A DNA stretch of 64,000 nt from a candidate division Zixibacteria bacterium RBG-1 (GTDB lineage Bacteria > Zixibacteria > MSB-5A5 > DSPP01 > RBG-1). Below are positions 8,722-16,871 of this stretch, one piece after another. The stretch lies in contig AUYT01000001.1 in the NCBI GenBank assembly GCA_000447245.1, positions 1,234,001 to 1,298,000 on the forward strand, written 5' to 3'. Made by a program: the position numbers and the translations under genes. Within the stretch, counting starts at the first letter, position 1, and every line of letters begins with the position of its first letter. The notes beneath the pieces were generated by a model. The model searched no databases and had not been told where the DNA came from. It was given only the letters and a program-made list of their open reading frames with translations.

Positions 8722-8777
8722 TTAAAATGTATGCTGAAATTCTCAGCGGCTGAAAACGTATTATTTTAGGAGAGAAT

Positions 8778-9041
8778 ATGCTGATTTTGACCCGCAGATT
8801 GGGTGAAAGTATAACCATCGGGGATAACATCAAGGTGACGGTTTTGTCCATCCACGGCCAGCAGGTCAAATTAGGGGTGGTGGCACCCCAGAAGATAATG
8901 GTGCACCGGGAAGAGATTTACCTGAAAATCCAGGAAGAAAACAAGAGAAAAAAAGAAGGGAACAGTTCCGACCCGGTTTTAGACCAGCCTTCTCCTGCGG
9001 AAAAGATCAAGAAATATAAAGAAGAAAGTAAGAAGGAATAA
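8778..9041 (+). CDS. csrA: carbon storage regulator CsrA
   Basis: 87 aa. The N-terminal 60 residues are a canonical CsrA ([32 protein letters not shown]), an RNA-binding dimer that represses or stabilises mRNAs by binding GGA motifs. The C-terminal 25 residues are a charged, Lys/Glu-rich extension beyond the usual length. SD TAGGAGAG precedes ATG 8778. A sigma-28-like promoter upstream and a FlgM-like gene downstream fit a flagellar or motility link, as known for CsrA in other bacteria. No fliW is in the window. Confidence 0.97.
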   Translation: MLILTRRLGESITIGDNIKVTVLSIHGQQVKLGVVAPQKIMVHREEIYLKIQEENKRKKEGNSSDPVLDQPSPAEKIKKYKEESKKE

Positions 9042-9046
9042 AGAAT

Positions 9047-9229
9047 ATGTTTTTTAAAAAGAAAGATAAAGAATCAAATCCCTTACGGGATGGTGTAACC
9101 TACAAGCCGGCTTCCAATAAAAAAAGTCCTCAATTTAAGAATTCAGATTCATCCAAAGATTCTGATCCCACAGATAAGATGAAGAAGCCCTTGGTGGACA
9201 CCAGCTTTGTGTTTTTTGAGGATAAATAA
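9047..9229 (+). CDS. small hypothetical protein downstream of csrA
   Basis: 60 aa, very hydrophilic, Lys/Ser/Asp-rich and probably disordered, ending in a hydrophobic patch (TSFVFFEDK). It begins 5 nt after csrA, preceded by AGAAGGAA, so it is probably cotranscribed. I do not recognise a family. It could be a regulator of CsrA or of the neighbouring gene; nothing in the sequence proves it. Confidence 0.5.
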   Translation: MFFKKKDKESNPLRDGVTYKPASNKKSPQFKNSDSSKDSDPTDKMKKPLVDTSFVFFEDK

Positions 9230-9304
9230 AACTTGACTTTACAGTGGAGGTAGATAGATTTAGTTTAGATCTTAAATAGATGATAGTCCAAAGAGAAAGA
9301 AAAT

Positions 9305-9559
9305 ATGCCAGTTAAATCAAAAAATTCCAGAAAGAATCATAGAATGACATCTTCGGGTAATTCCTTTAAAAGGAAATCCGCTCATACATTGAAAGACAGA
9401 AAACATGATATGCTTAAAAAATTTCCTTCCCCGGTCAGAAAAGAAAAAATTAGATTAGCCAAAAAAAGGATGACCAACGGATTTTATTCTACGGCCCAGA
9501 TTAATACTCTGATTGCGGAAAGAATAATCCAGGATTTCAGGAATTTCGGAAACATCTAA
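9305..9559 (+). CDS. small basic protein with FlgM-like C-terminus (putative anti-sigma factor)
   Basis: 84 aa. The N-terminal half is basic and low in complexity. The C-terminal half (about residues 43-78) reads VRKEKIRLAKKRM..GFYST..INTLIAERIIQDF, resembling the FlgM C-terminal pattern (R..KV..I+..I..G.Y....+.IA..++). FlgM binds and inhibits sigma-28, and a FliA-type sigma factor is encoded 4 kb upstream, which supports the idea. Identity is too low to be certain; it could be an unrelated small DNA- or RNA-binding protein. Preceded by AAAGAGAAAG at ATG 9305. Confidence 0.55.
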   Translation: MPVKSKNSRKNHRMTSSGNSFKRKSAHTLKDRKHDMLKKFPSPVRKEKIRLAKKRMTNGFYSTAQINTLIAERIIQDFRNFGNI

Positions 9560-9613
9560 TTTTAAATCTTGCTTTTTCCTCCTTTTATCCTCGGGATTCA
9601 AACTTGCGCTAAC

Positions 9614-9642
9614 TTGACAAAAAATTGGGTGAGAACTATATT
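9614..9642 (+). promoter_or_regulatory. strong sigma70-type promoter with no gene immediately downstream
   Basis: TTGACA (9614-9619), 17-nt spacer, TATATT (9637-9642). No ORF follows before the tRNA remnant at 9733 and the true tRNA-Val at 9978. It may be the tRNA promoter, displaced by the insertion of the broken copy, or it may drive an untranslated RNA. The gene-free stretch 9560-9977 otherwise holds only the tRNA remnant and unremarkable AT-rich sequence. Confidence 0.6.
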
Positions 9643-9743
9643 GTTTTAATAGCTTTTTAATTATAAAAACAATTAAACCAGAAGATTATTTAATTACTGT
9701 AAATTTTTGATGATATTTTGTTGAAATATACAGGGCGATTAGC

Positions 9744-9762
9744 CCTGCCCGAGGCAGGCGGG
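9744..9762 (+). repeat. 19-nt GC-rich palindromic insertion, copy 1
   Basis: CCTGCCCGAGGCAGGCGGG, inserted exactly within the D stem of the tRNA remnant. It is one mismatch from the reverse complement of the copy at 10175-10193. Confidence 0.85.
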
Positions 9763-9782
9763 TCAGTTGGTTAGAGTGCTTG

Positions 9783-9819
9783 TCCCGACCTGCCCGACGC
9801 AGGCGGGTAGGCATCGGGA
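9783..9819 (+). repeat. nested palindromes in the tRNA remnant
   Basis: An outer 7-bp palindrome TCCCGAT/ATCGGGA with loop AGGC is split after its sixth base by the 19-nt element CCTGCCCGACGCAGGCGGG (9789-9807), which is the exact reverse complement of the copy at 10175-10193. The outer stem is identical to that of the palindrome at 45731-45746. Confidence 0.8.
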
Positions 9820-9977
9820 TGGTCACTGGATTAGCCTTAGAATTGCAAGGTAAGGGTGGTTTAAAGCTTAGAGTTGTTAAAGATTAAGTAGCCGATAAGA
9901 ATTCTGAAGAATTCAGGATTTGAGTGTTTGTATCTGTTTGTGGAAAATTATAAATTAACCAAGGTAAGATGTGAAAG

Positions 9978-10051
9978 GGGCGATTAGCTCAGTTGGTTAG
10001 AGTGCTTGCTTGACATGCAAGAGGTCACTGGTTCGACTCCAGTATCGCCCA
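9978..10051 (+). tRNA. tRNA-Val (anticodon GAC)
   Basis: Complete cloverleaf: 7-bp acceptor GGGCGAT/ATCGCCC, D arm GCTC/GAGT, anticodon arm CTTGC/GCAAG with loop TTGACAT (anticodon GAC), T arm ACTGG/CCAGT with loop TTCGACT, and discriminator A at 10051. The CCA end is not encoded. Confidence 0.97.
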
Positions 10052-10078
10052 TTTTTGTTAAGCAATTTTGTCAGTTTA

Positions 10079-10111
10079 AGAGTAAAGGAAACGCAGGTTT
10101 TGCTCTCTTTT
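10079..10111 (+). terminator. possible terminator downstream of tRNA-Val
   Basis: AGAGTAAA (10079-10086) can pair with TTTGCTCT (10099-10106, one G-U), followed by CTTTT. The loop is 12 nt and the T run is short. Confidence 0.4.
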
Positions 10112-10160
10112 GAATAAAAGAGCGTACAAATAGACGGTTTGCTTGATAAGAAATATACCG

Positions 10161-10236
10161 GTAGCCGCAACCTTCCCGCCTGCGTCGGGCAGGTAGGTTG
10201 CGAGTTAAGTAAGCGCGGACTAAAGTCCGCGGCTAC
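10161..10236 (+). repeat. REPIN (two inverted REP hairpins), with a 19-nt insertion in its first loop
   Basis: Begins GTAG (10161-10164) plus hairpin CGCAACCT...AGGTTGCG and ends with hairpin GCGGACT/AGTCCGC plus CTAC (10233-10236). It is the counterpart of the uninterrupted REPIN at 61193-61266. Here the first loop is split by a 19-nt palindrome at 10175-10193. It lies in the thrS leader. Confidence 0.85.
10175..10193 (+). repeat. 19-nt GC-rich palindromic insertion, copy 3
   Basis: CCCGCCTGCGTCGGGCAGG. Removing it restores CGCAACCTTTAGGTTGCG exactly as in the REPIN at 61193, so insertion was precise and left no target duplication that I can see. Confidence 0.88.
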
Positions 10237-10260
10237 CAAAGAAGATGAATTAGAAATAGA

Positions 10261-12183
10261 ATGAGCAAAATGAAGATTACTTTATCAGACGGAGCCCAAA
10301 AAGAATATCCTCAGGGGATTTCAGTTCAAGAAATCATCCAGGATATAAATCCCCAATTAGCTAAGGAAGCTTTGGTGGCTGCGGTGGATGGTCAGTTAGT
10401 TGATTTAGCCAAAAAACTGGAGAAAGATTGCAATTTGGCAGTCTTTACTTTCCAAGATCCGCAAGGAAAATATGTCTACTGGCACTCCACTGCTCATATA
10501 ATGGCACAAGCAGTACAAGAATTATTCCCTGGAACCAAATTAGCCATTGGCCCGCCGATTGAAGAAGGATTTTATTACGACTTTGACAAGCCAGCCCCCT
10601 TTGAGCTGGAAGATTTAGAGAAAATTGAAAAAAGAATGCAGGAGATTGTAGCCGAAAACTCTCCCTTTCAGAGAGAAGAAATCGATTCTAAAGAAGCCTT
10701 CGAGTTTCTTAAAAACAGAAAAGAGGATTACAAGCTGGAAATAATCAGAGATTTGAATCTACCATCGGTTTCTTTGTATAAACACAACCGTTTCGTGGAT
10801 TTGTGCATGGGACCGCATGTGCCTCATACCGGTAAAATAAAAGCGTTTAAACTTCTGTCCATCGCCGGCGCTTACTGGAGAGGGATTGAAACCAACCCGA
10901 TGCTGCAAAGAATCTACGGAGTTTCTTATCCGTCTCAAGCAGAATTAGAAGATTTTTTGAAACGTATGGAAGAAGCCAAGAAAAATGACCATAGAAAATT
11001 AGGGAGAGAATTAGAGTTATTCAGCTTCCAGGAAGAAGCCGGGCCGGGTCTGGTCTTCTGGCATCCCAAAGGGGCTTTAATCAGAAAAATTATTGAAGAC
11101 TTTATGAAGGATCTTCTGTTGAAAAATGGCTACGACCTGGTTAATACTCCACATATAGCTAAAATCAATTTATGGGAGACCAGCGGGCATACTGAATTTT
11201 ATAAAGAAAGTATGTATCCCACTATGGATTTGCAGGAAGCATCTTATCAGCTCAAGCCCATGAACTGTCCTTTCCATATTCTAATCTATAAGTCCAAGCT
11301 CAGAAGTTACCGGGACCTGCCCATTAGAATGGCTGAATATGGAACGGTCTATCGTTACGAAAGAGCCGGGGTGTTGCATGGTCTGCCCCGGGTCAGAGGA
11401 TTTACCCAGGATGATGCCCATATTTTCTGCCGGCCGGAGCAGATGCAGGCTGAAGTTCTGAAACTTTTGGAGCTGACCGGACTGGTTTTGAAAATCTTCG
11501 GGTTTGCCGATTATGAAATTAATTTGTCAACCCGTCCCCAGAAATTCATCGGTGAAATACCGGAGTGGGATAATGCCGTTTCGGTTTTAAAAAATGCCTT
11601 GGATGAGTTTAAACTGCCCTATAAAATAGCCGAAGGGGAAGGGGCTTTTTACGGACCCAAAATAGATTTGTCCATAAAAGATGCCTTAAAAAGAACCTGG
11701 CAGTGCACCACCATCCAGGTAGATTTTAATTTACCGCAAAGATTTGACTTGAATTTTGTTGGTCCGGATGGTAAATTTTACCGACCCATAATGATTCACC
11801 GGGCTATATTCGGCTCTTTGGAACGATTTTTCGGGATTCTGATAGAACATTACGGAGGAGCATTTCCGTTATGGCTTTCGCCGGTGCAATTAGTTATATT
11901 ACCCATAACCGATGCTCAACTGGAATTTGCCCAAAAGTTAAAAGAGCAGTTGCAACAGCAAAACCTGAGGGTCAAAGTGGATGAAAGGAATGAAAAGATA
12001 AACGCCAAAATCAGAGATGCGGAAGTGGAAAAAATCCCGTATATGTTTATCATCGGGAAAAAAGAAATTGAAAATAAGAAAGTTTCGGTCCGCCGACACG
12101 GAAAAGGGGATTTAGGAGTTTTTGATTTGGACGAAATAATTAAAAAGGTCCAAAAAGAGATTGAAGAAAGAATAAATAACTAA
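10261..12183 (+). CDS. thrS: threonine-tRNA ligase
   Basis: 640 aa, full length. Domain order is TGS (residues 1-65), the editing domain with HSTAHxMAQAV near residue 79, then the class II catalytic core (MNCPFH near residue 338, with the zinc Cys; RVRGFTQDDAHIF near residue 376) and the C-terminal anticodon-binding domain (WLSPVQLVILPI onward). It charges tRNA-Thr and removes mischarged Ser. No good SD at ATG 10261 and no T-box in the leader, which is instead occupied by a REPIN. First gene of the thrS-infC-rpmI-rplT-pheS-pheT block. Confidence 0.98.
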   Translation: MSKMKITLSDGAQKEYPQGISVQEIIQDINPQLAKEALVAAVDGQLVDLAKKLEKDCNLAVFTFQDPQGKYVYWHSTAHIMAQAVQELFPGTKLAIGPPIEEGFYYDFDKPAPFELEDLEKIEKRMQEIVAENSPFQREEIDSKEAFEFLKNRKEDYKLEIIRDLNLPSVSLYKHNRFVDLCMGPHVPHTGKIKAFKLLSIAGAYWRGIETNPMLQRIYGVSYPSQAELEDFLKRMEEAKKNDHRKLGRELELFSFQEEAGPGLVFWHPKGALIRKIIEDFMKDLLLKNGYDLVNTPHIAKINLWETSGHTEFYKESMYPTMDLQEASYQLKPMNCPFHILIYKSKLRSYRDLPIRMAEYGTVYRYERAGVLHGLPRVRGFTQDDAHIFCRPEQMQAEVLKLLELTGLVLKIFGFADYEINLSTRPQKFIGEIPEWDNAVSVLKNALDEFKLPYKIAEGEGAFYGPKIDLSIKDALKRTWQCTTIQVDFNLPQRFDLNFVGPDGKFYRPIMIHRAIFGSLERFFGILIEHYGGAFPLWLSPVQLVILPITDAQLEFAQKLKEQLQQQNLRVKVDERNEKINAKIRDAEVEKIPYMFIIGKKEIENKKVSVRRHGKGDLGVFDLDEIIKKVQKEIEERINN

Positions 12184-12189
12184 CTAAAC

Positions 12190-12203
12190 GGAGGATAACT
12201 ATA
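12190..12203 (+). promoter_or_regulatory. SD and AUA start region of infC
   Basis: GGAGG (12190-12194), 6-nt spacer, then in-frame AUA (12201-12203). No AUG, GUG or UUG is in frame until UUG 12216, which lacks an SD at normal distance. Confidence 0.7.
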
Positions 12204-12755
12204 AGAGAAAAAGAGTTGAGAGTCAACGAGAGAATTCGAATTCCACAGGTGCGGGTAATCGGCGCTGACGGTGAACAGATTGGAGTTCTGCCCACACGAG
12301 AAGCTGTAAAAATTGCCCTAGAAAAAGGGCTGGATTTAGTGGAAGTATCTCCCTATTCCAGACCCCCGGTTTGCAGAATCATGAATTACGGGAAGTACCG
12401 CTATGAACAGCAAAAGAAAGCCAAGGATGCCAAGAAAAAACAACATGTCATAGTTCTAAAGGAGATGCACTTTAGACCCAAGACTGAAGAGCATGATTAT
12501 CAGTTTAAAACCAGACATATTAGAGAATTTTTAGAGGATGGCAACAAAGTCAAAGTAATGGTAGACTTTCGCGGTCGAGAGATGGCCCATATGGATTTCG
12601 GCTATAAGATTTTGGAAAGATTAATCAACGACTTACAAGACGTAGGTGTAATCGAGCAGAAAGCCAAACAGGAAGGCAGAAATATAATCATGATTATGAT
12701 GCCTAAAAACCAAAAAGGAAAGATAGAATCACATGCCAAAGATAAAGACCAATAG
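12201..12755 (+). CDS. infC: translation initiation factor IF-3
   Basis: 184 aa from AUA 12201, or 179 aa from UUG 12216. It has the N-domain ([14 protein letters not shown]), basic linker ([13 protein letters not shown]) and C-domain ([29 protein letters not shown]) typical of IF-3, which binds the 30S subunit and proofreads the start codon. AUA is preferred because of the well-placed SD and because IF-3 genes elsewhere use rare starts (AUU in E. coli) for self-repression. The 3' end overlaps rpmI by 23 nt in another frame. Confidence 0.95.
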   Translation: MREKELRVNERIRIPQVRVIGADGEQIGVLPTREAVKIALEKGLDLVEVSPYSRPPVCRIMNYGKYRYEQQKKAKDAKKKQHVIVLKEMHFRPKTEEHDYQFKTRHIREFLEDGNKVKVMVDFRGREMAHMDFGYKILERLINDLQDVGVIEQKAKQEGRNIIMIMMPKNQKGKIESHAKDKDQ

Positions 12756-12930
12756 AAGCGCGGCCAAGAGATTCAGAAGAACCGCCACCGGCAAAATAAA
12801 GAGAAGTCACGCTTTTGCCAAGCATATTTTGACCAAGAAAAGCCGCCGGCGGAAAAGACGGCTGAAAGCCGCGACTTACGTGGATAAAACCAATTTAAAC
12901 AAGATAAAGAGACTGGTTCCGTACATCTAA
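12733..12930 (+). CDS. rpmI: 50S ribosomal protein L35
   Basis: 65 aa, highly basic, with the L35 signature ([39 protein letters not shown]). It starts inside the last codons of infC, which suggests translational coupling. It is a structural protein of the large subunit in the conserved infC-rpmI-rplT order. Confidence 0.98.
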   Translation: MPKIKTNRSAAKRFRRTATGKIKRSHAFAKHILTKKSRRRKRRLKAATYVDKTNLNKIKRLVPYI

Positions 12931-13001
12931 ATGTTAAACAAGATAAATCTCAATGCGAAAAATTAAACTTTCGGAAAACTTAGATTATTTAAGGAGGAGT
13001 A

Positions 13002-13352
13002 ATGACCAGATCCACCAATAATGTAGCAGCTCACCACAGAAAAAAGAAGGTATTAAATCAGGCCAAAGGGTATTACGGCGGCCGCAGCAAGCTTTTGCGT
13101 ACTGCCAAGGAAACCGTCAACCGCAGTTTGGTTTACGCTTACCGAGACCGTAAAGCCCGCAAAAGGGATTTCCGCAGATTATGGATAATCAGAATCAACG
13201 CCGCGGCTCGCTTGTTCGACCTATCCTACAGTCTGTTCATGAGCGGTTTGAAAAAGGCCGGCGTGGGTTTGGACCGCAAAAATTTGGCCGATATTGCCGC
13301 CCGGGATTTAGACACTTTTGGCAAGCTGGCAGAAGTTGCCAAAGCCAAGTAA
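13002..13352 (+). CDS. rplT: 50S ribosomal protein L20
   Basis: 116 aa, the standard length. Motifs are [20 protein letters not shown], the basic [22 protein letters not shown] stretch and [12 protein letters not shown]. It binds 23S rRNA early in assembly and in some bacteria represses its own operon. SD AAGGAGGAG precedes ATG 13002. The 71-nt gap to rpmI contains no obvious hairpin. Confidence 0.98.
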   Translation: MTRSTNNVAAHHRKKKVLNQAKGYYGGRSKLLRTAKETVNRSLVYAYRDRKARKRDFRRLWIIRINAAARLFDLSYSLFMSGLKKAGVGLDRKNLADIAARDLDTFGKLAEVAKAK

Positions 13353-13386
13353 TTTCTGCTTTCCCACAAAAATTTAATTTTCTATT

Positions 13387-14427
13387 ATGTCAATTAACCT
13401 TACCGGAGAAAGTTTAATAGACCAGCTGAAAAAGGTGGAGGAGCAGGCGGAATCAGAATGCCGAAACTTCACCTCCCTCTCTGAGTTGGAGGATTTCCGC
13501 ATAAAATATTTGGCCCGCAAAGGGGTTTTAGCAGAAATTTTTGAGAATCTCAAATCCTTATCCTCCGAGGAAAAACCGCAGGTCGGCAAATTAGCCAACC
13601 AGGTCAAGCTTAAAGTCGAAGGGCTATTTGAGAGAAAACAGCAGGAGTTAAAATCCCAGGATTCTAAACGGGGTCAGCAATTTTTAGACTATACTCTACC
13701 CGGCCAGAAAAACTGGAAAGGGGGATTACATCCCCTGACTCAGGTGGGGCGTGAAATTGTGGATATTTTTTACGGCATGGGATTTGAAGTGGTTTATGGC
13801 CCGGAAATAGAGACAGATTACTATAATTTTGAAGCGTTAAACATTCCCAAAGACCATCCGGCCCGGGATATGCAGGACACTTTTTATCTGCCGGACGCCT
13901 GGCTTTTAAGAACCCATACCTCACCGGTTCAGATCAGAACCTTTGAGAAAAGGAAGCCACCGGTAAAGATTATTGCTCCGGGAAGAGTTTACCGACACGA
14001 ATCCATCAATGTCCGCTCTTATTGTGTCTTCCACCAGGTGGAAGGGTTTTATGTGGATACCAAGGTTTCCTTCGCCAATTTGAAAGGAGTCCTGACCAGT
14101 TTTGTAAATCAATTCTTCGGAAAGGATGTTAAATTGAGATTCAGGTCCAGCTATTTTCCTTTCACCGAGCCGTCTGCCGAAGTTGATATCTCCTGCATTT
14201 TGTGTCAGGGGAAAGGGTGCTCTTTATGTAAACAGCAGGGCTGGCTGGAGATTTTGGGGTGCGGGATGATTCACCCGGAAGTGTTCAAAAATGTCAAATA
14301 TGATTATGAAAAATTCTCGGGGTATGCCTTCGGAATGGGTATTGAGCGAATCTGTATGCTGAAATACGGAATTGATGATATTCGCTTATTTTATGAAAAT
14401 GATTTAAAATTTTTAAAACAATTTTAA
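13387..14427 (+). CDS. pheS: phenylalanine-tRNA ligase alpha subunit
   Basis: 346 aa. An N-terminal coiled-coil (residues 1-90) for tRNA binding is followed by the class II core: HPLTQVGREIVDIFYGMGFEV, FHQVEGFYVD near residue 212, and FGMGIERICMLKYGI near the C-terminus. It forms an alpha2-beta2 enzyme with PheT, which begins immediately after its stop codon. An internal CILCQGKGCSLC Cys cluster (about residues 262-273) could bind zinc; this is an insertion seen in some PheS proteins. Confidence 0.98.
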   Translation: MSINLTGESLIDQLKKVEEQAESECRNFTSLSELEDFRIKYLARKGVLAEIFENLKSLSSEEKPQVGKLANQVKLKVEGLFERKQQELKSQDSKRGQQFLDYTLPGQKNWKGGLHPLTQVGREIVDIFYGMGFEVVYGPEIETDYYNFEALNIPKDHPARDMQDTFYLPDAWLLRTHTSPVQIRTFEKRKPPVKIIAPGRVYRHESINVRSYCVFHQVEGFYVDTKVSFANLKGVLTSFVNQFFGKDVKLRFRSSYFPFTEPSAEVDISCILCQGKGCSLCKQQGWLEILGCGMIHPEVFKNVKYDYEKFSGYAFGMGIERICMLKYGIDDIRLFYENDLKFLKQF

Positions 14428-16809
14428 ATGAAAGTAAGTTATAAATGGCTGAAAGAATTAGTTGAATTTGACTGGTCCCCGAATGAATTAGCTTCCCGTC
14501 TGACTCTGGCCGGTCTGGAGGTGGGGGATATCCAGACCAATACTCATAACTGGGATAAGATAGTCATAGGGGAAATCTTAGCCATCAACCCCCACCTGCG
14601 CAATCCCAATCTCTCGGTCTGTCAGGTCAATGTGGGAACCCATAATTTAAACATTGTCTGCGGAGCCAATAATATCAAAGTCAACGACAAAGTTCCGGTA
14701 GCTTTATTGGGTGCGGTTTTGCCCAACGGACAGCAAATCGGTGAAAAAGAGATTTCAGGGGTACGGTCTTTCGGGATGTTATGCTCGGAAAGAGAGCTTA
14801 ATTTGGGTGCCAATACCACGGAAATAATGATTTTGGATCCTAATATAAAAAGAGGAGTTTCCCTATTTAAAGGGCTGGATTTAGAAGATTATATCATCGA
14901 TATAGACCTAACCCCTAACCGTCCGGACTGTCTTTCGGTTTTAGGAATAGCCCGGGAAATTTTTGCCTTAGGGGGAAAGAAATTAAAAAAAATCAGCCCC
15001 AGAGTAAAAGAAGTTTCCCAGAGAGCCTCCCATCATATAAATGTTCTTCTGGAAAATAAATCAGACTGTCCCCGCTATACCGCACGCATAATCAGAAATA
15101 TCAGCATCAAAAACTCCCCGGCCTGGCTGGTCAGAAAAATTGAAGCTTTAGGAATTCGCGCCATAAACAATATCGTGGATGTAACCAATTATGCAATGCT
15201 GGAATTGGGTCATCCTCTGCATGCTTTTGATTTGGTTCATTTTCCCACCAAAAAAGTTTTAGTAAGACGGGGTTTCCCCAGAGAAAAAATGAGAACCTTA
15301 GACGGGGTGGAAAGAGAGCTTTCCTCCAACATTCTTCTGATAACCAACGGGGATAAACCGGTCGCCATAGCCGGCATAATCGGCGGTGAAAAAAGCGAAG
15401 TGACCGATACCACCACAGAAATTTTATTAGAATCTGCCTGCTTCAATCCCAAAGTGATTCGAGAAGGCCGGATTGCCTTAGGAGTAGTAACCGAAGCCTC
15501 CCAAAGATTTGAAAAGGGGACCAGCCCGGAAGCAGTCAGCTTAACCCTTGACCGGGCCGCCCAACTGATAGCGGAAACTTCCGGCGGTGAAGTTTTGAAG
15601 GGGAGAGTGGACAATTATCCCAAACCGGAAAAAACCAAAACCATAGTTTTAGTCCCCGACAGAGTGAACCAGCTTTTAGGGACCGAGCTCAATTCTAAGT
15701 CCATGGCTTCCATTTTGAAAAAACTGCAGTTTCCGGTGAAACCCAACGGAACTTTGAAAGTAAAAATCCCTTTCTTCAGACGGGATATATTCCATTACTC
15801 TGATTTAGTCGAGGAAATTGCCCGTATTCATGGCTATGAAAAAATCCCCATAAATCAGAAAGCCGGAGGTGACTTCGTCACTTCTTTGCCTTCTGAAGAG
15901 AAATTTTTAAGACAGCTAAGAAATATTCTGGTCGGTTCCGGTTTTTCAGAAGTCGTTACCAATAGTTTTACGAGTCCTAAACTCCAGGAAGACTTGGAGG
16001 TCAGATTCCACCCCCTGCGGCTTTTGAATCCTTTGAGTGAGGAGCTGTCCGTCTTACGCCGGTCTTTATTACCCAGTCTACTTTCGGTAATCCAATGGAA
16101 TCAAAACCGCAAAGAGAAGAATTTAAGAGTTTTTGAGGCGGGAAAAACCTACGGGAAAAATCCGGATGGCACCATGGTAGAAAAAAGTTGCTTGAGTTTG
16201 GCTTTGACCGGAAATCGTTTTCCCCGAAACTGGGAAGGGAATGAAGAAAAAGTTGATTTCTTTGACCTAAAGGGATGCTGGGAAACCTTACAGGAAAATT
16301 TAGAATTAAAACCGACTCAAATCGAACCGGATGAATTGAAAATTTGTGAAGCCGGGGAATGTTTTACCCTGAAACACCAGGATGAAACTTTAGGAACCAT
16401 GGGAAAAGTTTCCGCCGAATATTTGGAAAAGTTCGATATCAAAGAAGAGGTTTATTTTTTAGAAGTGGAAGTGGAAAAATTAAGACAATTACAATTAAAG
16501 CAGAAAAAATTTACCCCTTTGCCTAAGTTCCCGCCGGTTGAAAGGGATTTAGCTTTGGTGGTGGATGACGAAGTTTATTCAGCCGAAATCCAGAAGTTGA
16601 TTCTAAAGAACGGGGGAAATTTAATAGAGGAAGTAGAATTGTTCGACATCTACCGGGGAGACCCGGTTCCACCAGGTAAAAAAAGTCTGGCTTATTCCAT
16701 TCGCTACCGCTCCAATACCAAGACCTTGACCGACCCAGAAGTTGATGAAATCCATAAAAGAATAGCTAATGAGTTAAAGCAACACTTTAAGGCAGAAATC
16801 AGAAGTTAA
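14428..16809 (+). CDS. pheT: phenylalanine-tRNA ligase beta subunit
   Basis: 793 aa, full length. It starts with MKVSYKWLKEL, then the EMAP/tRNA-binding domain (about residues 40-150), B3/B4 editing domain (RAINNIVDVTNYAMLELGHPLHAFD near residue 243), B5 domain (about 405-475), the catalytic-like core, and the C-terminal ferredoxin-fold anticodon-binding domain (FPPVERDLALVVDD onward). Zero spacing to pheS ensures coupled synthesis. The last gene of the block; no clear terminator follows. Confidence 0.98.
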   Translation: MKVSYKWLKELVEFDWSPNELASRLTLAGLEVGDIQTNTHNWDKIVIGEILAINPHLRNPNLSVCQVNVGTHNLNIVCGANNIKVNDKVPVALLGAVLPNGQQIGEKEISGVRSFGMLCSERELNLGANTTEIMILDPNIKRGVSLFKGLDLEDYIIDIDLTPNRPDCLSVLGIAREIFALGGKKLKKISPRVKEVSQRASHHINVLLENKSDCPRYTARIIRNISIKNSPAWLVRKIEALGIRAINNIVDVTNYAMLELGHPLHAFDLVHFPTKKVLVRRGFPREKMRTLDGVERELSSNILLITNGDKPVAIAGIIGGEKSEVTDTTTEILLESACFNPKVIREGRIALGVVTEASQRFEKGTSPEAVSLTLDRAAQLIAETSGGEVLKGRVDNYPKPEKTKTIVLVPDRVNQLLGTELNSKSMASILKKLQFPVKPNGTLKVKIPFFRRDIFHYSDLVEEIARIHGYEKIPINQKAGGDFVTSLPSEEKFLRQLRNILVGSGFSEVVTNSFTSPKLQEDLEVRFHPLRLLNPLSEELSVLRRSLLPSLLSVIQWNQNRKEKNLRVFEAGKTYGKNPDGTMVEKSCLSLALTGNRFPRNWEGNEEKVDFFDLKGCWETLQENLELKPTQIEPDELKICEAGECFTLKHQDETLGTMGKVSAEYLEKFDIKEEVYFLEVEVEKLRQLQLKQKKFTPLPKFPPVERDLALVVDDEVYSAEIQKLILKNGGNLIEEVELFDIYRGDPVPPGKKSLAYSIRYRSNTKTLTDPEVDEIHKRIANELKQHFKAEIRS

Positions 16810-16871
16810 AAGCCAAGGAAAGGGTTAAGTCAAATCAAAACGAGGGCTTAAACTTTAACGAGGAGTTAGAA

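Larger units (their letters stand above)
9733..9830 (+). pseudogene. partial tRNA-Val copy interrupted by palindromic insertions
   Basis: Segments 9733-9743, 9763-9782 and 9821-9829 match the intact tRNA-Val at 9978 base for base (acceptor 5' strand, D arm, variable region and start of the T arm). Between them are a 19-nt palindrome (9744-9762) in the D stem and a nested palindrome (9783-9819) replacing the anticodon arm. The 3' part of the tRNA is missing. It cannot fold as a tRNA. Confidence 0.85.
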
